Source: an uncultured Planctomycetota bacterium
GTDB lineage: Bacteria > Planctomycetota > Phycisphaerae > SM23-33
NCBI GenBank assembly: GCA_903892515.1
Contig: CAITIS010000087.1
Span: forward strand, 1-64,000
Direction of reading: 5' to 3'
DNA length: 64,000 bases
This document shows positions 18,029 to 25,149 of this stretch, one piece after another; the stretch's first letter is position 1, and every line of letters begins with the position of its first letter. The notes beneath the pieces were generated by a model. The model did not search any database and had not been told where the DNA came from. It worked only from the letters and a program-made list of their open reading frames with translations. A program made the position numbers and the translations under genes.

Positions 18029-18726
18029 TTGGCCGGCTCCTGGGCCTTGGCGTTGATGGCGGCGACATGCTCGTCCAGCAGGGCTGCGCTGCTGAGAATT
18101 TCGTCGCGCGACGCCCGCGTGGTCACTGCCTGCGTAAACGGCGAGCCTCTGAGCCCGTACGCCAATTTGGACAGCAGGTTGAGATGGGCCTTGATCGTCG
18201 GGCTGATGATCGTGAACAGCGTGTGCACGGGTTTGCCGTCGATGGCCTGGAAGTCGATGTCGTTTTCCAGGAAGCTCAAGGCCACGATGGGCTGAACCAC
18301 GTGCAGGGTAACCGGATTGCGAACGTGGGGGATGGCGATGCCGTCACCGATGGCGGTGGAGCCCACCGATTCACGGGCCAGCAGAACTTGCAGCAGAAAT
18401 TCGCGGTCCACCCCGTCGGGCAGCGGCAGAATCTCCACGATGCTGCGCAAGGCCGACGGCTTGTCGGTGCCGCTGACGCGGTAGTGAATTCCGCCCGCCC
18501 GCAAGGCCTGGGCCAACGATGGAATGAAGGTGTCTTCTGGCTCCTCTAACATCTTTGGAGACATTGGAATGCGTTCGGAGGTAGCCCATTCCAGCAGCTC
18601 GGCGCGGTTGAAGCGGTACTGTTCGTTCACGCGATGCGCGGGCAAGGCCTTCTGGGCGATCCACCTGTAGATCGTCTTTTCAGACACATCCAGCAGCTCT
18701 GCCGCATCTCGGACACGGAGTCTCAT
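18025..18726 (-). CDS. HTH (excisionase/MerR-like) + PTS EIIA type-2 regulator
   Basis: The protein is 233 residues. Residues 3-50 are a winged-helix DNA-binding module of the excisionase type (VRDAAELLDVSEKTIYRWIA). Residues about 75-215 are a PtsN/EIIA-Ntr-like phosphotransferase domain with the phosphorylatable histidine H134 in GDGIAIPHVRNP. It should sense PTS phosphorylation, a readout of carbon or energy state, and may bind DNA. Its stop overlaps the HyfB start, making it the first gene of the complex operon, so it probably controls that operon. AAGGTGAG lies before ATG 18726; an in-frame GTG at 18735 is less likely. Neither HPr nor EI is in the window. Confidence 0.85.
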   Translation of the reverse strand: MRLRVRDAAELLDVSEKTIYRWIAQKALPAHRVNEQYRFNRAELLEWATSERIPMSPKMLEEPEDTFIPSLAQALRAGGIHYRVSGTDKPSALRSIVEILPLPDGVDREFLLQVLLARESVGSTAIGDGIAIPHVRNPVTLHVVQPIVALSFLENDIDFQAIDGKPVHTLFTIISPTIKAHLNLLSKLAYGLRGSPFTQAVTTRASRDEILSSAALLDEHVAAINAKAQEPAK

Positions 18727-19157
18727 CAGTCTCACCTTGTCGTTCTATGCCCTCAGCTGGGACATCCATAGACAGAAAGGGTCAATTCTACCGGCCGAGT
18801 GTCACCAGTCAAGAAGCTGTTACGAGAAGAATATGTCGCGAATGCGGATGTGTGATGCATAAGGTCATGTGCGCCAACGCATTGCCTGCTCATGTCGGAC
18901 AAATCCGACTGTGCCTCCGGCCATTCTGTAGCCCACGCGGTGCCCGGCCAGGAGGTAACGCTGTCAGGCGATGTGGGCTTGGGTCTCTCGCGGCCCCAGC
19001 GGCCTGACGGCAGCCGCACCACGTCTCGGGAGAGCGGTGCCGCCGGGATTTCGTCCAAGAGCACAGGACCATGAACGCCCTCCCGGCACCCGGGCCCAGG
19101 CCTCGACCAAGCCGAATGCGACCGCCAAGAATCCCGTGCCGATTACAAACAGAAATA

Positions 19158-19185
19158 CAGCTCATATGCATATACATATGAGCTG
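19158..19185. promoter_or_regulatory. 28-base palindrome, possible operator
   Basis: Two perfect 11-base arms (cagctcatatg at 19158-19168 and catatgagctg at 19175-19185) flank a six-base spacer. It lies in the divergent intergenic space, about 175 bases before the HU promoter. No T-run follows, so a protein-binding site is as likely as a terminator. Confidence 0.45.
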
Positions 19186-19359
19186 TTGGGCAGAGGCGAG
19201 CGACGCCAAAGCGAGGGCCAACCAGTCTGAAGAAAACGGCGTCACGCTGGTGCCCCGTGGCATGAAAACCGGGCGGTGGCTGCCAGAGAATATGGACGCC
19301 CGTGACCGATGATGCAACGAAAGCCGAGAATAAAGGGCATTTCTTCGTATTGGAATTCT

Positions 19360-19388
19360 TGCCCTTGAAAGCTTGACCTCATAGAATA
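19360..19388 (+). promoter_or_regulatory. Candidate sigma-70-type promoter of the HU-like gene
   Basis: TTGCCC at 19360-19365 and TAGAAT at 19383-19388 are separated by 17 bases, giving four of six and five of six consensus matches. Transcription would start about 50 bases before the HU-like ATG. Confidence 0.5.
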
Positions 19389-19443
19389 CGCCCTCGTGGA
19401 CGTGCGTTTCATGGATTTCTTTAACCTTCTGAGGAGCACCAAA

Positions 19444-19761
19444 ATGGCAAAGAGTGCGAAACCGGCAACAAAGAGTGAGATTCTGTCCAACATCGCAGAG
19501 GCGACCGAGCTGTCCCGCAAGCAGGTGTCGTCCGTGTTCGAGGCGCTGTCTTGCCAGATCCAGGCCGCAGTAGGCAAGAAGGGCTCGGGCGTTTTTGCGT
19601 TGCCAGGCCTGCTGAAGATCATGGTCATTCAGAAGCCGGCCACCCCGAAGCGCAAGGGCATTAACCCCTTCACCAAGATGGAGCAGGTCTTCGCCGCCAA
19701 GCCCGCGCGCAAGGTCATCAAGGTCCGGCCCCTCAAGGCCCTCAAGGACATGGCCAGGTAA
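19444..19761 (+). CDS. HU-family nucleoid DNA-binding protein
   Basis: The protein is 105 residues. ATKSEILSNIAEATELSRKQ begins the helical HU/IHF dimerisation part. The GVFALPGLLKIMV region and KRKGINPFTKMEQVFAAKPA correspond to the beta arms (the usual RKGxNPxT motif), and a KALKDMAR end is typical. It compacts DNA or modulates its bending. ATG 19444 has GAGGAG with seven bases spacing, better than upstream in-frame starts at 19396 or 19411. It probably shares a transcript with the tiny lysine-rich gene at 19884. Confidence 0.88.
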   Translation: MAKSAKPATKSEILSNIAEATELSRKQVSSVFEALSCQIQAAVGKKGSGVFALPGLLKIMVIQKPATPKRKGINPFTKMEQVFAAKPARKVIKVRPLKALKDMAR

Positions 19762-19779
19762 ACAGCGGCTCGGACGTCC

Positions 19780-19798
19780 TCGCCTGCCGTGCAGGCGA
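19780..19798 (+). other. Small hairpin after the HU-like gene
   Basis: tcgcctgc and gcaggcga form an eight-base-pair stem with a three-base loop. No T-run follows, so it is a pausing or mRNA-stability hairpin at most. Confidence 0.35.
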
Positions 19799-19883
19799 TC
19801 TGGTCGGCTGGGTGTAAGGGCCTCACTTGCGATCAGCCAAAGTATCGAAATTCACAGGCCCTCGAAATGCGAAGGATACTCTG

Positions 19884-19967
19884 ATGGGAAAAGGCAATAA
19901 CGCTCAGCAGAAGAAGAACGTCAAGAAGCCTAAGAAGGCCAAGGCCGACAAGGCCGCAAAGAAGTAA
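19884..19967 (+). CDS. 27-residue lysine-rich peptide
   Basis: This very short gene encodes a peptide that starts MGKGNNAQQKKNVKKPKKAK and ends ADKAAKK. AAGGA stands eight bases before the ATG, and the frame ends with TAA. About 12 of 27 residues are lysine. From memory, tiny proteins beginning MGKGNN or MSKGNN and containing KKPKK occur in other bacteria without known function, so the match seems real rather than chance. The charge suggests nucleic-acid or ribosome binding (inference). It lies downstream of the HU-like gene, another DNA-binding protein. Confidence 0.6.
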   Translation: MGKGNNAQQKKNVKKPKKAKADKAAKK

Positions 19968-20386
19968 GCCGACGAACGAGGGTGCATCGTTTCACGCGGC
20001 GGCCCGATGTGAGGCCGTGGCGCCAGGGTGAAGGGTCCGAGGCCCGCTGCGGGCTTGTGCCATTGCGGCGGGCTCTTTGGGACGGATTGGTCTTCACCCG
20101 GCTTGGCATCTAGACGGCGCGCCGTGGAAAACATGTGCTTGGATCGCGCCGCCGCACGTTTGCGGCCTCGGGTTCGACCAGGCACAGGGGCAACATGAAA
20201 GAGGGCCGGAAGCCGTTGCTTCTGGCCCTCTTGTTCTATCCGCACGATTTCCTTCAACCATCGCCATCACTCTTGCAGCTTCGTCATTGCCGCGACGGAT
20301 GTAACCCTGCGGTGCCGTGGGGCCACTAACTGGGTGAAGAGCAGTTGCCCCGGAGTGGGCAACGATAACGGGAAAGGAAACAGAGT
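19968..20386. other. 419-base intergenic region
   Basis: No protein gene supported. A GC-rich stretch at about 20040-20080 can fold (gcccgc with gcgggc, followed by tcttt) and may end the HU/peptide transcript. The strong hairpin at 20199-20232 is listed separately. Confidence 0.45.
20199..20232 (+). terminator. Strong 15-base-pair hairpin
   Basis: The arms aagagggccggaagc (20199-20213) and gcttctggccctctt (20218-20232) pair throughout, with one G-U pair, around a cgtt loop. The following gttcta is only weakly T-rich. It is probably a terminator between the HU/peptide genes and the secreted protein at 20387. Confidence 0.5.
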
Positions 20387-20731
20387 ATGAGTAAGCTGGC
20401 GATGGGAATGATGATGTCGGCCGTGTTAGTTTTTGCAGCCAGCACCTGTCAAGCTGCCGGCAAGGACTGGGGCAATCGTGGCGGTGATCACAGTGCGTCG
20501 ATCCGCAACGACAATCACGATGGCGGGTTCCGTGGCGGCGACCGTGACGATCACCGGTTTGTCGGCCATGATCGCGATTTCCGCGACCGGGGCCATGTGG
20601 CCTTCTACGGTGCTCCGGCTTACCGGTCCGTGTATGTCTGCCCGGCTCCGGTGGTGTACTACACGCCGGCCCCGGTGTACGTTGCAAGCCCGTGCTACCG
20701 GCCAGGATTCAGTTTCAGCTTTGGCTGGTAA
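20387..20731 (+). CDS. Small secreted Asp/Arg/His-rich protein
   Basis: The protein is 114 residues. A clear signal peptide (KLAMGMMMSAVLVFAASTCQ, cleaved near QAA) is followed by a low-complexity stretch of alternating D, R, H and G (GGDRDDHRFVGHDRDFRDRG) and a Tyr/Pro-rich tail ending GFSFSFGW. The aromatic end resembles a beta-signal of outer-membrane or surface proteins, but this is only a resemblance. The AAGGA site is good, and a strong terminator follows, so it is a single-gene unit. No family recognised; function unknown. Metal binding by the His/Asp stretch is possible. Confidence 0.65.
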   Translation: MSKLAMGMMMSAVLVFAASTCQAAGKDWGNRGGDHSASIRNDNHDGGFRGGDRDDHRFVGHDRDFRDRGHVAFYGAPAYRSVYVCPAPVVYYTPAPVYVASPCYRPGFSFSFGW

Positions 20732-20760
20732 GTGAAACGCAAGCGTGAGATTTCATTCAA

Positions 20761-20788
20761 GCCCCCGGGCATCGGGGGCTTCTTTTTT
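20761..20788 (+). terminator. Rho-independent terminator
   Basis: gcccccg pairs with cgggggc around a ggcat loop, and ttctttttt follows. It ends the small secreted-protein gene. Confidence 0.85.
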
Positions 20789-21445
20789 GCGCGTATGAAG
20801 TTGCGCATGGGCACCGACATTGCGGACGCCGCACGGGCATGAATCGGCAATCTGTTGCAGCCGAGTGTCAGGCCATGTCGCCGACTGTTCCGGCGGTAAC
20901 GTTGGCGTGCTCATGGATGATGAGATGACGGACTGCGCGGCCTCGCGCGATGGAGTCGCGCGGAGCACGCAGCTGTTACGTCTGTAACGAATCTTCTGCT
21001 GGCGAGGGATTTCTGTTGCAGGTTTCGCGGAGGCGGGTGTAACATGCCGTGAGTCAGGAAGGCAGCACGGCTTCCTAGCGTCTGTCTGTTCGTCAACTCT
21101 GTTCGAGTAGGGCGATTAGTCCTGGGATGAGGTTGTGCGACGATCATCTCGGAGCGACTGGAATCCGCCTGTCCCAACTGTTCCAAGCTGTTACAGCATC
21201 GCACAAATCTTCTAGTTGCATCGCTACTTATTTCACAGCTCAAACGTACAATTACTATTGTGAACCGATTCCATCTCAGGCTCGTGTTAACGCGATTGTC
21301 GGATATTCACCTTACGTAGAGGGCATGGCTGGCCGCTGGTGGTCGGCATCGAGTGGCTTTATCTGCGCCGCTGACCAAGCCGGCGGCGCTGTGGGTGTGT
21401 CGTAGAGTGGCTGTGCAGGCCGTCACTACTTGAAAGGCTATTGGG
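20789..21445. other. Long leader/intergenic region before the hydrogenase operon
   Basis: No gene supported: a 92-codon frame (21127-21405) has no recognisable features. The region contains overlapping alternative hairpins at 21046-21076 and an inverted pair ttcaca (21232-21237) and tgtgaa (21259-21264) in a locally AT-richer stretch. The latter resembles the half-sites of redox regulators, but not in Rex orientation. The hydABC promoter must lie here; I cannot place it. Confidence 0.45.
21046..21076 (+). promoter_or_regulatory. Mutually exclusive hairpins, possible attenuator
   Basis: gccgtg (21046-21051) pairs with cacggc (21066-21071), while aggaag (21056-21061) can pair with cttcct (21071-21076). 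The two stems overlap and cannot form together. It lies about 370 bases before the hydrogenase genes. Confidence 0.3.
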
Positions 21446-21979
21446 ATGATTCGGGAGAATAACGGCTGTCACTGTCAGCAGGCGTCGGAGCAGGAGTTGA
21501 TGGCCCGGCTGGATGAGGTGCTCGAGCAGTACAAGCACAAGCCCGGGGCGTTGATTCCCGTCTTGCAGATGGCGCAGGGCATCTTCGGGTATCTCCCCGA
21601 GGTGGCCATGAAGCGGATCGCGCTGGTGCTAAGCAAGAGCTACAGCGAGGTGGCCGGGGTGGTAAGCTTCTACTCCTTCTTCTCCACGATCCCGCGCGGC
21701 CAGCACCTGGTGCGCGTTTGCCTGGGCACGGCCTGCTACGTTCGCGGCGGCGCGCGGGTGCTCGAGGCGATCAAGCAGCACCTGGGCGTGGACGTGGGCC
21801 AGACGACCCCCGACAAGATGTTCACACTGGAAGTCGCCCGCTGCTTTGGCGCGTGCGGGCTGGCGCCGGTTATAACCATCGATGACGACGTGCATCATCG
21901 CGTCAAGGCCAATCGCGTCGAGGATGTGCTGGCCAAGTACCGCGAGCAGGAGCACGAGCCTGCCAGGAGGAAGCCCTAA
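21446..21979 (+). CDS. hydC: HydC/NuoE-like [2Fe-2S] subunit of the [FeFe] hydrogenase
   Basis: The protein is 177 residues of the NuoE/24-kDa thioredoxin-like family. Cysteines C92 and C97 (VCLGTACYVRGG) and C133 and C137 (ARCFGACGLAP) bind one [2Fe-2S] cluster. In electron-bifurcating HydABC enzymes this subunit is part of the trimer with HydB and HydA. The N-terminal helical domain (EQELMARLDEVLEQYKHKPG) is typical. It is first of three genes; only two bases separate its stop from the HydB-like ATG, so it is co-translated. Confidence 0.9.
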   Translation: MIRENNGCHCQQASEQELMARLDEVLEQYKHKPGALIPVLQMAQGIFGYLPEVAMKRIALVLSKSYSEVAGVVSFYSFFSTIPRGQHLVRVCLGTACYVRGGARVLEAIKQHLGVDVGQTTPDKMFTLEVARCFGACGLAPVITIDDDVHHRVKANRVEDVLAKYREQEHEPARRKP

Positions 21980-21981
21980 TC

Positions 21982-24900
21982 ATGGCAAAGATCAATTCCA
22001 TCCAAGACCTCAACGCCCTGAAGCAGTCGGCCCTTGAACAGATCGGCCTGCGCGTCGGCCAGGCGGCGCCGGCCACGGCGGAATTCGGCGCTCCCAACGT
22101 TCGCAAGCACCTGTTGGTGTGTACCGGCGGCGGGTGTATCGCCTCGGGCGCGCTGGACATTCGCGACGCCTTGCGCGACAGCCTGGATAAGCATGGCCTG
22201 TCGCGCGAGTGCAAGGTCATCGAGACCGGCTGCCTTGGCCCCTGTGCAATTGGGCCGGTGGTGGCGGTGTACCCTGAGGGCGTGCTGTACCAGGGCGTGA
22301 CCCCCGAGGACGCCCCCGAGATCGTCGCCCAGCACATCGCCCGCGACCAGGTGGTCGAGCGGCTGGTGACCAAGCGGCCTGACGGCACGATTCCGACGCT
22401 GAATGAACTCAACTTCCTGCGGCGGCAGGTCAAGGTCGTGCTGCGTAACTGCGGCCTGATCGACCCGCAGAACATCGACGAGTACATCGCCCGCGACGGC
22501 TACCAGGGCTTGGCCAAGGTTCTGGGCGGCCTGACGCCCGAGCACGTGATCGATGAAGTGAAGAAGGCCGGCCTGCGTGGCCGAGGCGGCGCGGGCTTCT
22601 TGACGGGCACGAAGTGGGCCCTGACGCGTCGGGCCAAGGGCGACCAGAAGTACGTCCTGTGCAACGGCGACGAGGGCGACCCCGGCGCGTTCATGGATCG
22701 CAGCGTTTTGGAAGGCGACCCGCACACGGTGGTCGAGGGCATGGCCATCGCCGCCTACGCCATCGGCGCCAGCCAGGGCTACGCGTACATCCGGGCCGAA
22801 TATCCGCTGGCGGTGGAGCGGTTCGAGCGGGCATTGCAGCAGGCGCGCGAGTCGGGCCTGCTGGGCCAGAACATCATGGGCAGCGGTTTTAGCTTCGACA
22901 TCGAAGTCCGCATGGGCTCCGGGGCGTTTGTGTGCGGCGAAGAAACCGCGCTGATGACCTCCATCGAGGGCCATCGCGGCGAGCCGCGCCCGCGTCCGCC
23001 GTTCCCGGCCAATAAGGGCCTGTGGGACAAACCCAGCAGTCTGAATAACGTCGAGACTTTCGCCAACGTGCCGCCCATCATGGTCAACGGCTCGGCTTGG
23101 TTTGCGGGCATGGGCACGGAAAAGAGCAAGGGCACGAAGGTATTTGCCCTCGCCGGCGCGGTCAACAACACCGGCCTGGTCGAGGTGCCCATTGGTATGC
23201 CCTTGGGCGAGATCATCTACGACATCGGCGGGGGCATTCCCAACGGCAAGCGTTTCAAAGCCGCCCAGATCGGCGGGCCTTCGGGCGGGTGCATCCCCAA
23301 GGAGCACCTGAACGTGCCGGTGGATTACGAATCGCTGACCGAACTGGGCGCGATCATGGGCTCGGGCGGGCTGATCGTGATGGACGAGGACACGTGCATG
23401 GTGGACGTGGCCCGGTTCTTCCTGGATTTTGTACAGGACGAATCATGCGGCAAGTGCCCGCCCTGTCGCGTCGGCACAAAGCGAATGCTCGAGATCGTCA
23501 CGCGAATCTGCGAGGGCAAGGGCGTCGAGGGCGACGTCGAGCGGCTGCTCGACCTGGGCCAGAAGATCAAGGACACAGCCTTGTGCGGCCTGGGGCAGAC
23601 GGCGCCCAACCCGGTGCTCTCTACGATCCGCTACTTCCGCAACGAGTACGACGCCCACATTCGCGACAAGCACTGCCCGGCCGGCGTGTGCCCGTCGCTG
23701 GTGAAAGCGCCGTGCTCCAACGCCTGCCCAGCCAACGTGAATATCCCGGGCTTTGTGTCGCTGATCGGCGAGAAGCGTTACGCCGAGGCCCTGCAATTGC
23801 ATCGCGAGCGGAACCCGTTCGCGTCGGTGTGTGCCCGCGTGTGCTTCCACACGTGCGAGGACAAGTGCCGCCGGGCCACGCTGGACGAGCCGCTCTCGAT
23901 CCGCGGCCTAAAGCGGTTCATGGCCGAGCAGGAAGTCACGGTGCAACTGCCTGACGTGATCGAGAACGAAGCCAATGCCAGGCGGAAGATCGCCATTGTC
24001 GGGGCCGGGCCGTCGGGGCTGTCGTGCGCGTATTTCCTGGCCCGGCTGGGGTATCAGCCGAAGGTATTTGAAGCCGAGCCGCGTCCTGGCGGCATGCTCA
24101 TGCAGGCGATTCCGGCCTACCGGCTGCCGCGCGAGGAACTGGCGCGCGAAGTGCGAATGATCGAGCGGCTGGGCGTGGACATCGAGACCAACACGCGGTT
24201 GGGACGCGATTTCACGCTGCAAGGGCTCAAGCACGAAGGCTACGAAGCGGTGTTTGTGGGCGTGGGTGCGCCGCTGGGCACGACGCTGGGGATTCCCGGC
24301 GAGGACTCCATCGGCGTGACCGAGGCCTTGCGGTTCCTGCGTGATTACAACATTCGCGGCAGCGTGCCGATCGGCGAGGACGTGGTTGTGATCGGCGGCG
24401 GCAATGCCGCCATCGACGCCGCCCGCACCGCCATCCGGCTGGGCGCCAAGACGGTGACCATTCTGTACCGCCGCACGCGGGCGGAGATGCCCGCCTACCA
24501 GGAAGAAGTGGAAGAGGCCGAACACGAGGGCGTGCAGATCGACGTGCTGGTGGCGCCGGTGGAGATTCTGTCTGAGCATGGCCGCGTTGTGGGCGTCAAG
24601 TGCAAGAATATGATCCTGGGCGAGTTCGACCGCAGCGGCCGGCGGCGGCCCGTGGAAGGCAGCAGCAGCGAGTTCACGATCAAGGCCGACCAGGTCATCT
24701 CCGGCATCGGTCAGCGGCTCGACGCCAAGGGCGTGTTGGACGTGGCCTTGCGGCTCAAACGCAACGGCTTCATCGATGTCGATCCGACGACGATGCAGAC
24801 CTCCGAGCCGTGGATCTTCGCCGGCGGCGACGCGGTGCTGGGACCGGCCTCGGTGGTTGAGGCGATAGCGGCAGGCGAGAAGGCGGCCGTCGGAATCGAT

Positions 24901-25137
24901 CAGCACCTGACCGGTGCGGCCCATGCGTTCTGGCGTGGCGAGAAGACTGTGGACACCTTCTTCGATCCCGACGCCGACCCGGTGACGTATGTCCGGGCGC
25001 GGATGCAATTGCTGCCGGTCAAGAAGCGCAAGAATAACTTCCAGGAAGTGGAGCTGCCGTGGTCGGACCACGTGGCTCGCCGCGAGGCCGCCCGGTGCCT
25101 GCGCTGCGATTTCGGAAAAGACTGCAAGAAGCATTAG
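21982..25137 (+). CDS. hydB: HydB/NuoF-GltD fusion: NADH-binding flavoprotein joined to an NADPH-type FAD module
   Basis: The protein is 1051 residues, far longer than HydB (about 600). Residues 40-120 are a thioredoxin-like [2Fe-2S] domain (C47, C52, C84, C88). Residues 170-545 are the NuoF core: GRGGAGF (200-206) for FMN, CNGDEGDPGAFMD (227-239) for NADH, and C489, C492, C495 and C535 for a [4Fe-4S] cluster. In place of HydB's usual two-ferredoxin tail comes a complete GltD/NfnL-like part. This has cysteines C578, C582, C617, C621, C625 and C629, the FAD fold VGAGPSGLSCAYFLA (673-687), the second Rossmann VVIGGGNAAIDAARTA, then YRRTRAEMPA (829-838), which suits NADP(H). It ends with CLRCDFGKDC. 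Suggested role: link NADH, NADPH, ferredoxin and H2 in one complex. The exact electron route is inference. Confidence 0.9.
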   Translation: MAKINSIQDLNALKQSALEQIGLRVGQAAPATAEFGAPNVRKHLLVCTGGGCIASGALDIRDALRDSLDKHGLSRECKVIETGCLGPCAIGPVVAVYPEGVLYQGVTPEDAPEIVAQHIARDQVVERLVTKRPDGTIPTLNELNFLRRQVKVVLRNCGLIDPQNIDEYIARDGYQGLAKVLGGLTPEHVIDEVKKAGLRGRGGAGFLTGTKWALTRRAKGDQKYVLCNGDEGDPGAFMDRSVLEGDPHTVVEGMAIAAYAIGASQGYAYIRAEYPLAVERFERALQQARESGLLGQNIMGSGFSFDIEVRMGSGAFVCGEETALMTSIEGHRGEPRPRPPFPANKGLWDKPSSLNNVETFANVPPIMVNGSAWFAGMGTEKSKGTKVFALAGAVNNTGLVEVPIGMPLGEIIYDIGGGIPNGKRFKAAQIGGPSGGCIPKEHLNVPVDYESLTELGAIMGSGGLIVMDEDTCMVDVARFFLDFVQDESCGKCPPCRVGTKRMLEIVTRICEGKGVEGDVERLLDLGQKIKDTALCGLGQTAPNPVLSTIRYFRNEYDAHIRDKHCPAGVCPSLVKAPCSNACPANVNIPGFVSLIGEKRYAEALQLHRERNPFASVCARVCFHTCEDKCRRATLDEPLSIRGLKRFMAEQEVTVQLPDVIENEANARRKIAIVGAGPSGLSCAYFLARLGYQPKVFEAEPRPGGMLMQAIPAYRLPREELAREVRMIERLGVDIETNTRLGRDFTLQGLKHEGYEAVFVGVGAPLGTTLGIPGEDSIGVTEALRFLRDYNIRGSVPIGEDVVVIGGGNAAIDAARTAIRLGAKTVTILYRRTRAEMPAYQEEVEEAEHEGVQIDVLVAPVEILSEHGRVVGVKCKNMILGEFDRSGRRRPVEGSSSEFTIKADQVISGIGQRLDAKGVLDVALRLKRNGFIDVDPTTMQTSEPWIFAGGDAVLGPASVVEAIAAGEKAAVGIDQHLTGAAHAFWRGEKTVDTFFDPDADPVTYVRARMQLLPVKKRKNNFQEVELPWSDHVARREAARCLRCDFGKDCKKH

Positions 25138-25149
25138 AGGGTTTGAAAT

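Larger units (their letters stand above)
18727..19443. other. 717-base intergenic region between the divergent regulator operon and the HU-like gene
   Basis: No gene supported. It should hold the promoter of the regulator/hyf-like operon near 18727-18800, but I see no clear hexamers. A long palindrome at 19158-19185 and a good promoter at 19360-19388 are listed separately. Confidence 0.5.

Noticed and set aside
21046-21076. SRP RNA-like motif (gtcaggaaggcagc).
   Set aside because: Superficial match only; the flanking helices of the signal recognition RNA are absent.
21127-21405. A 92-codon frame before the hydrogenase operon.
   Set aside because: No ribosome site, no family, unusual composition.
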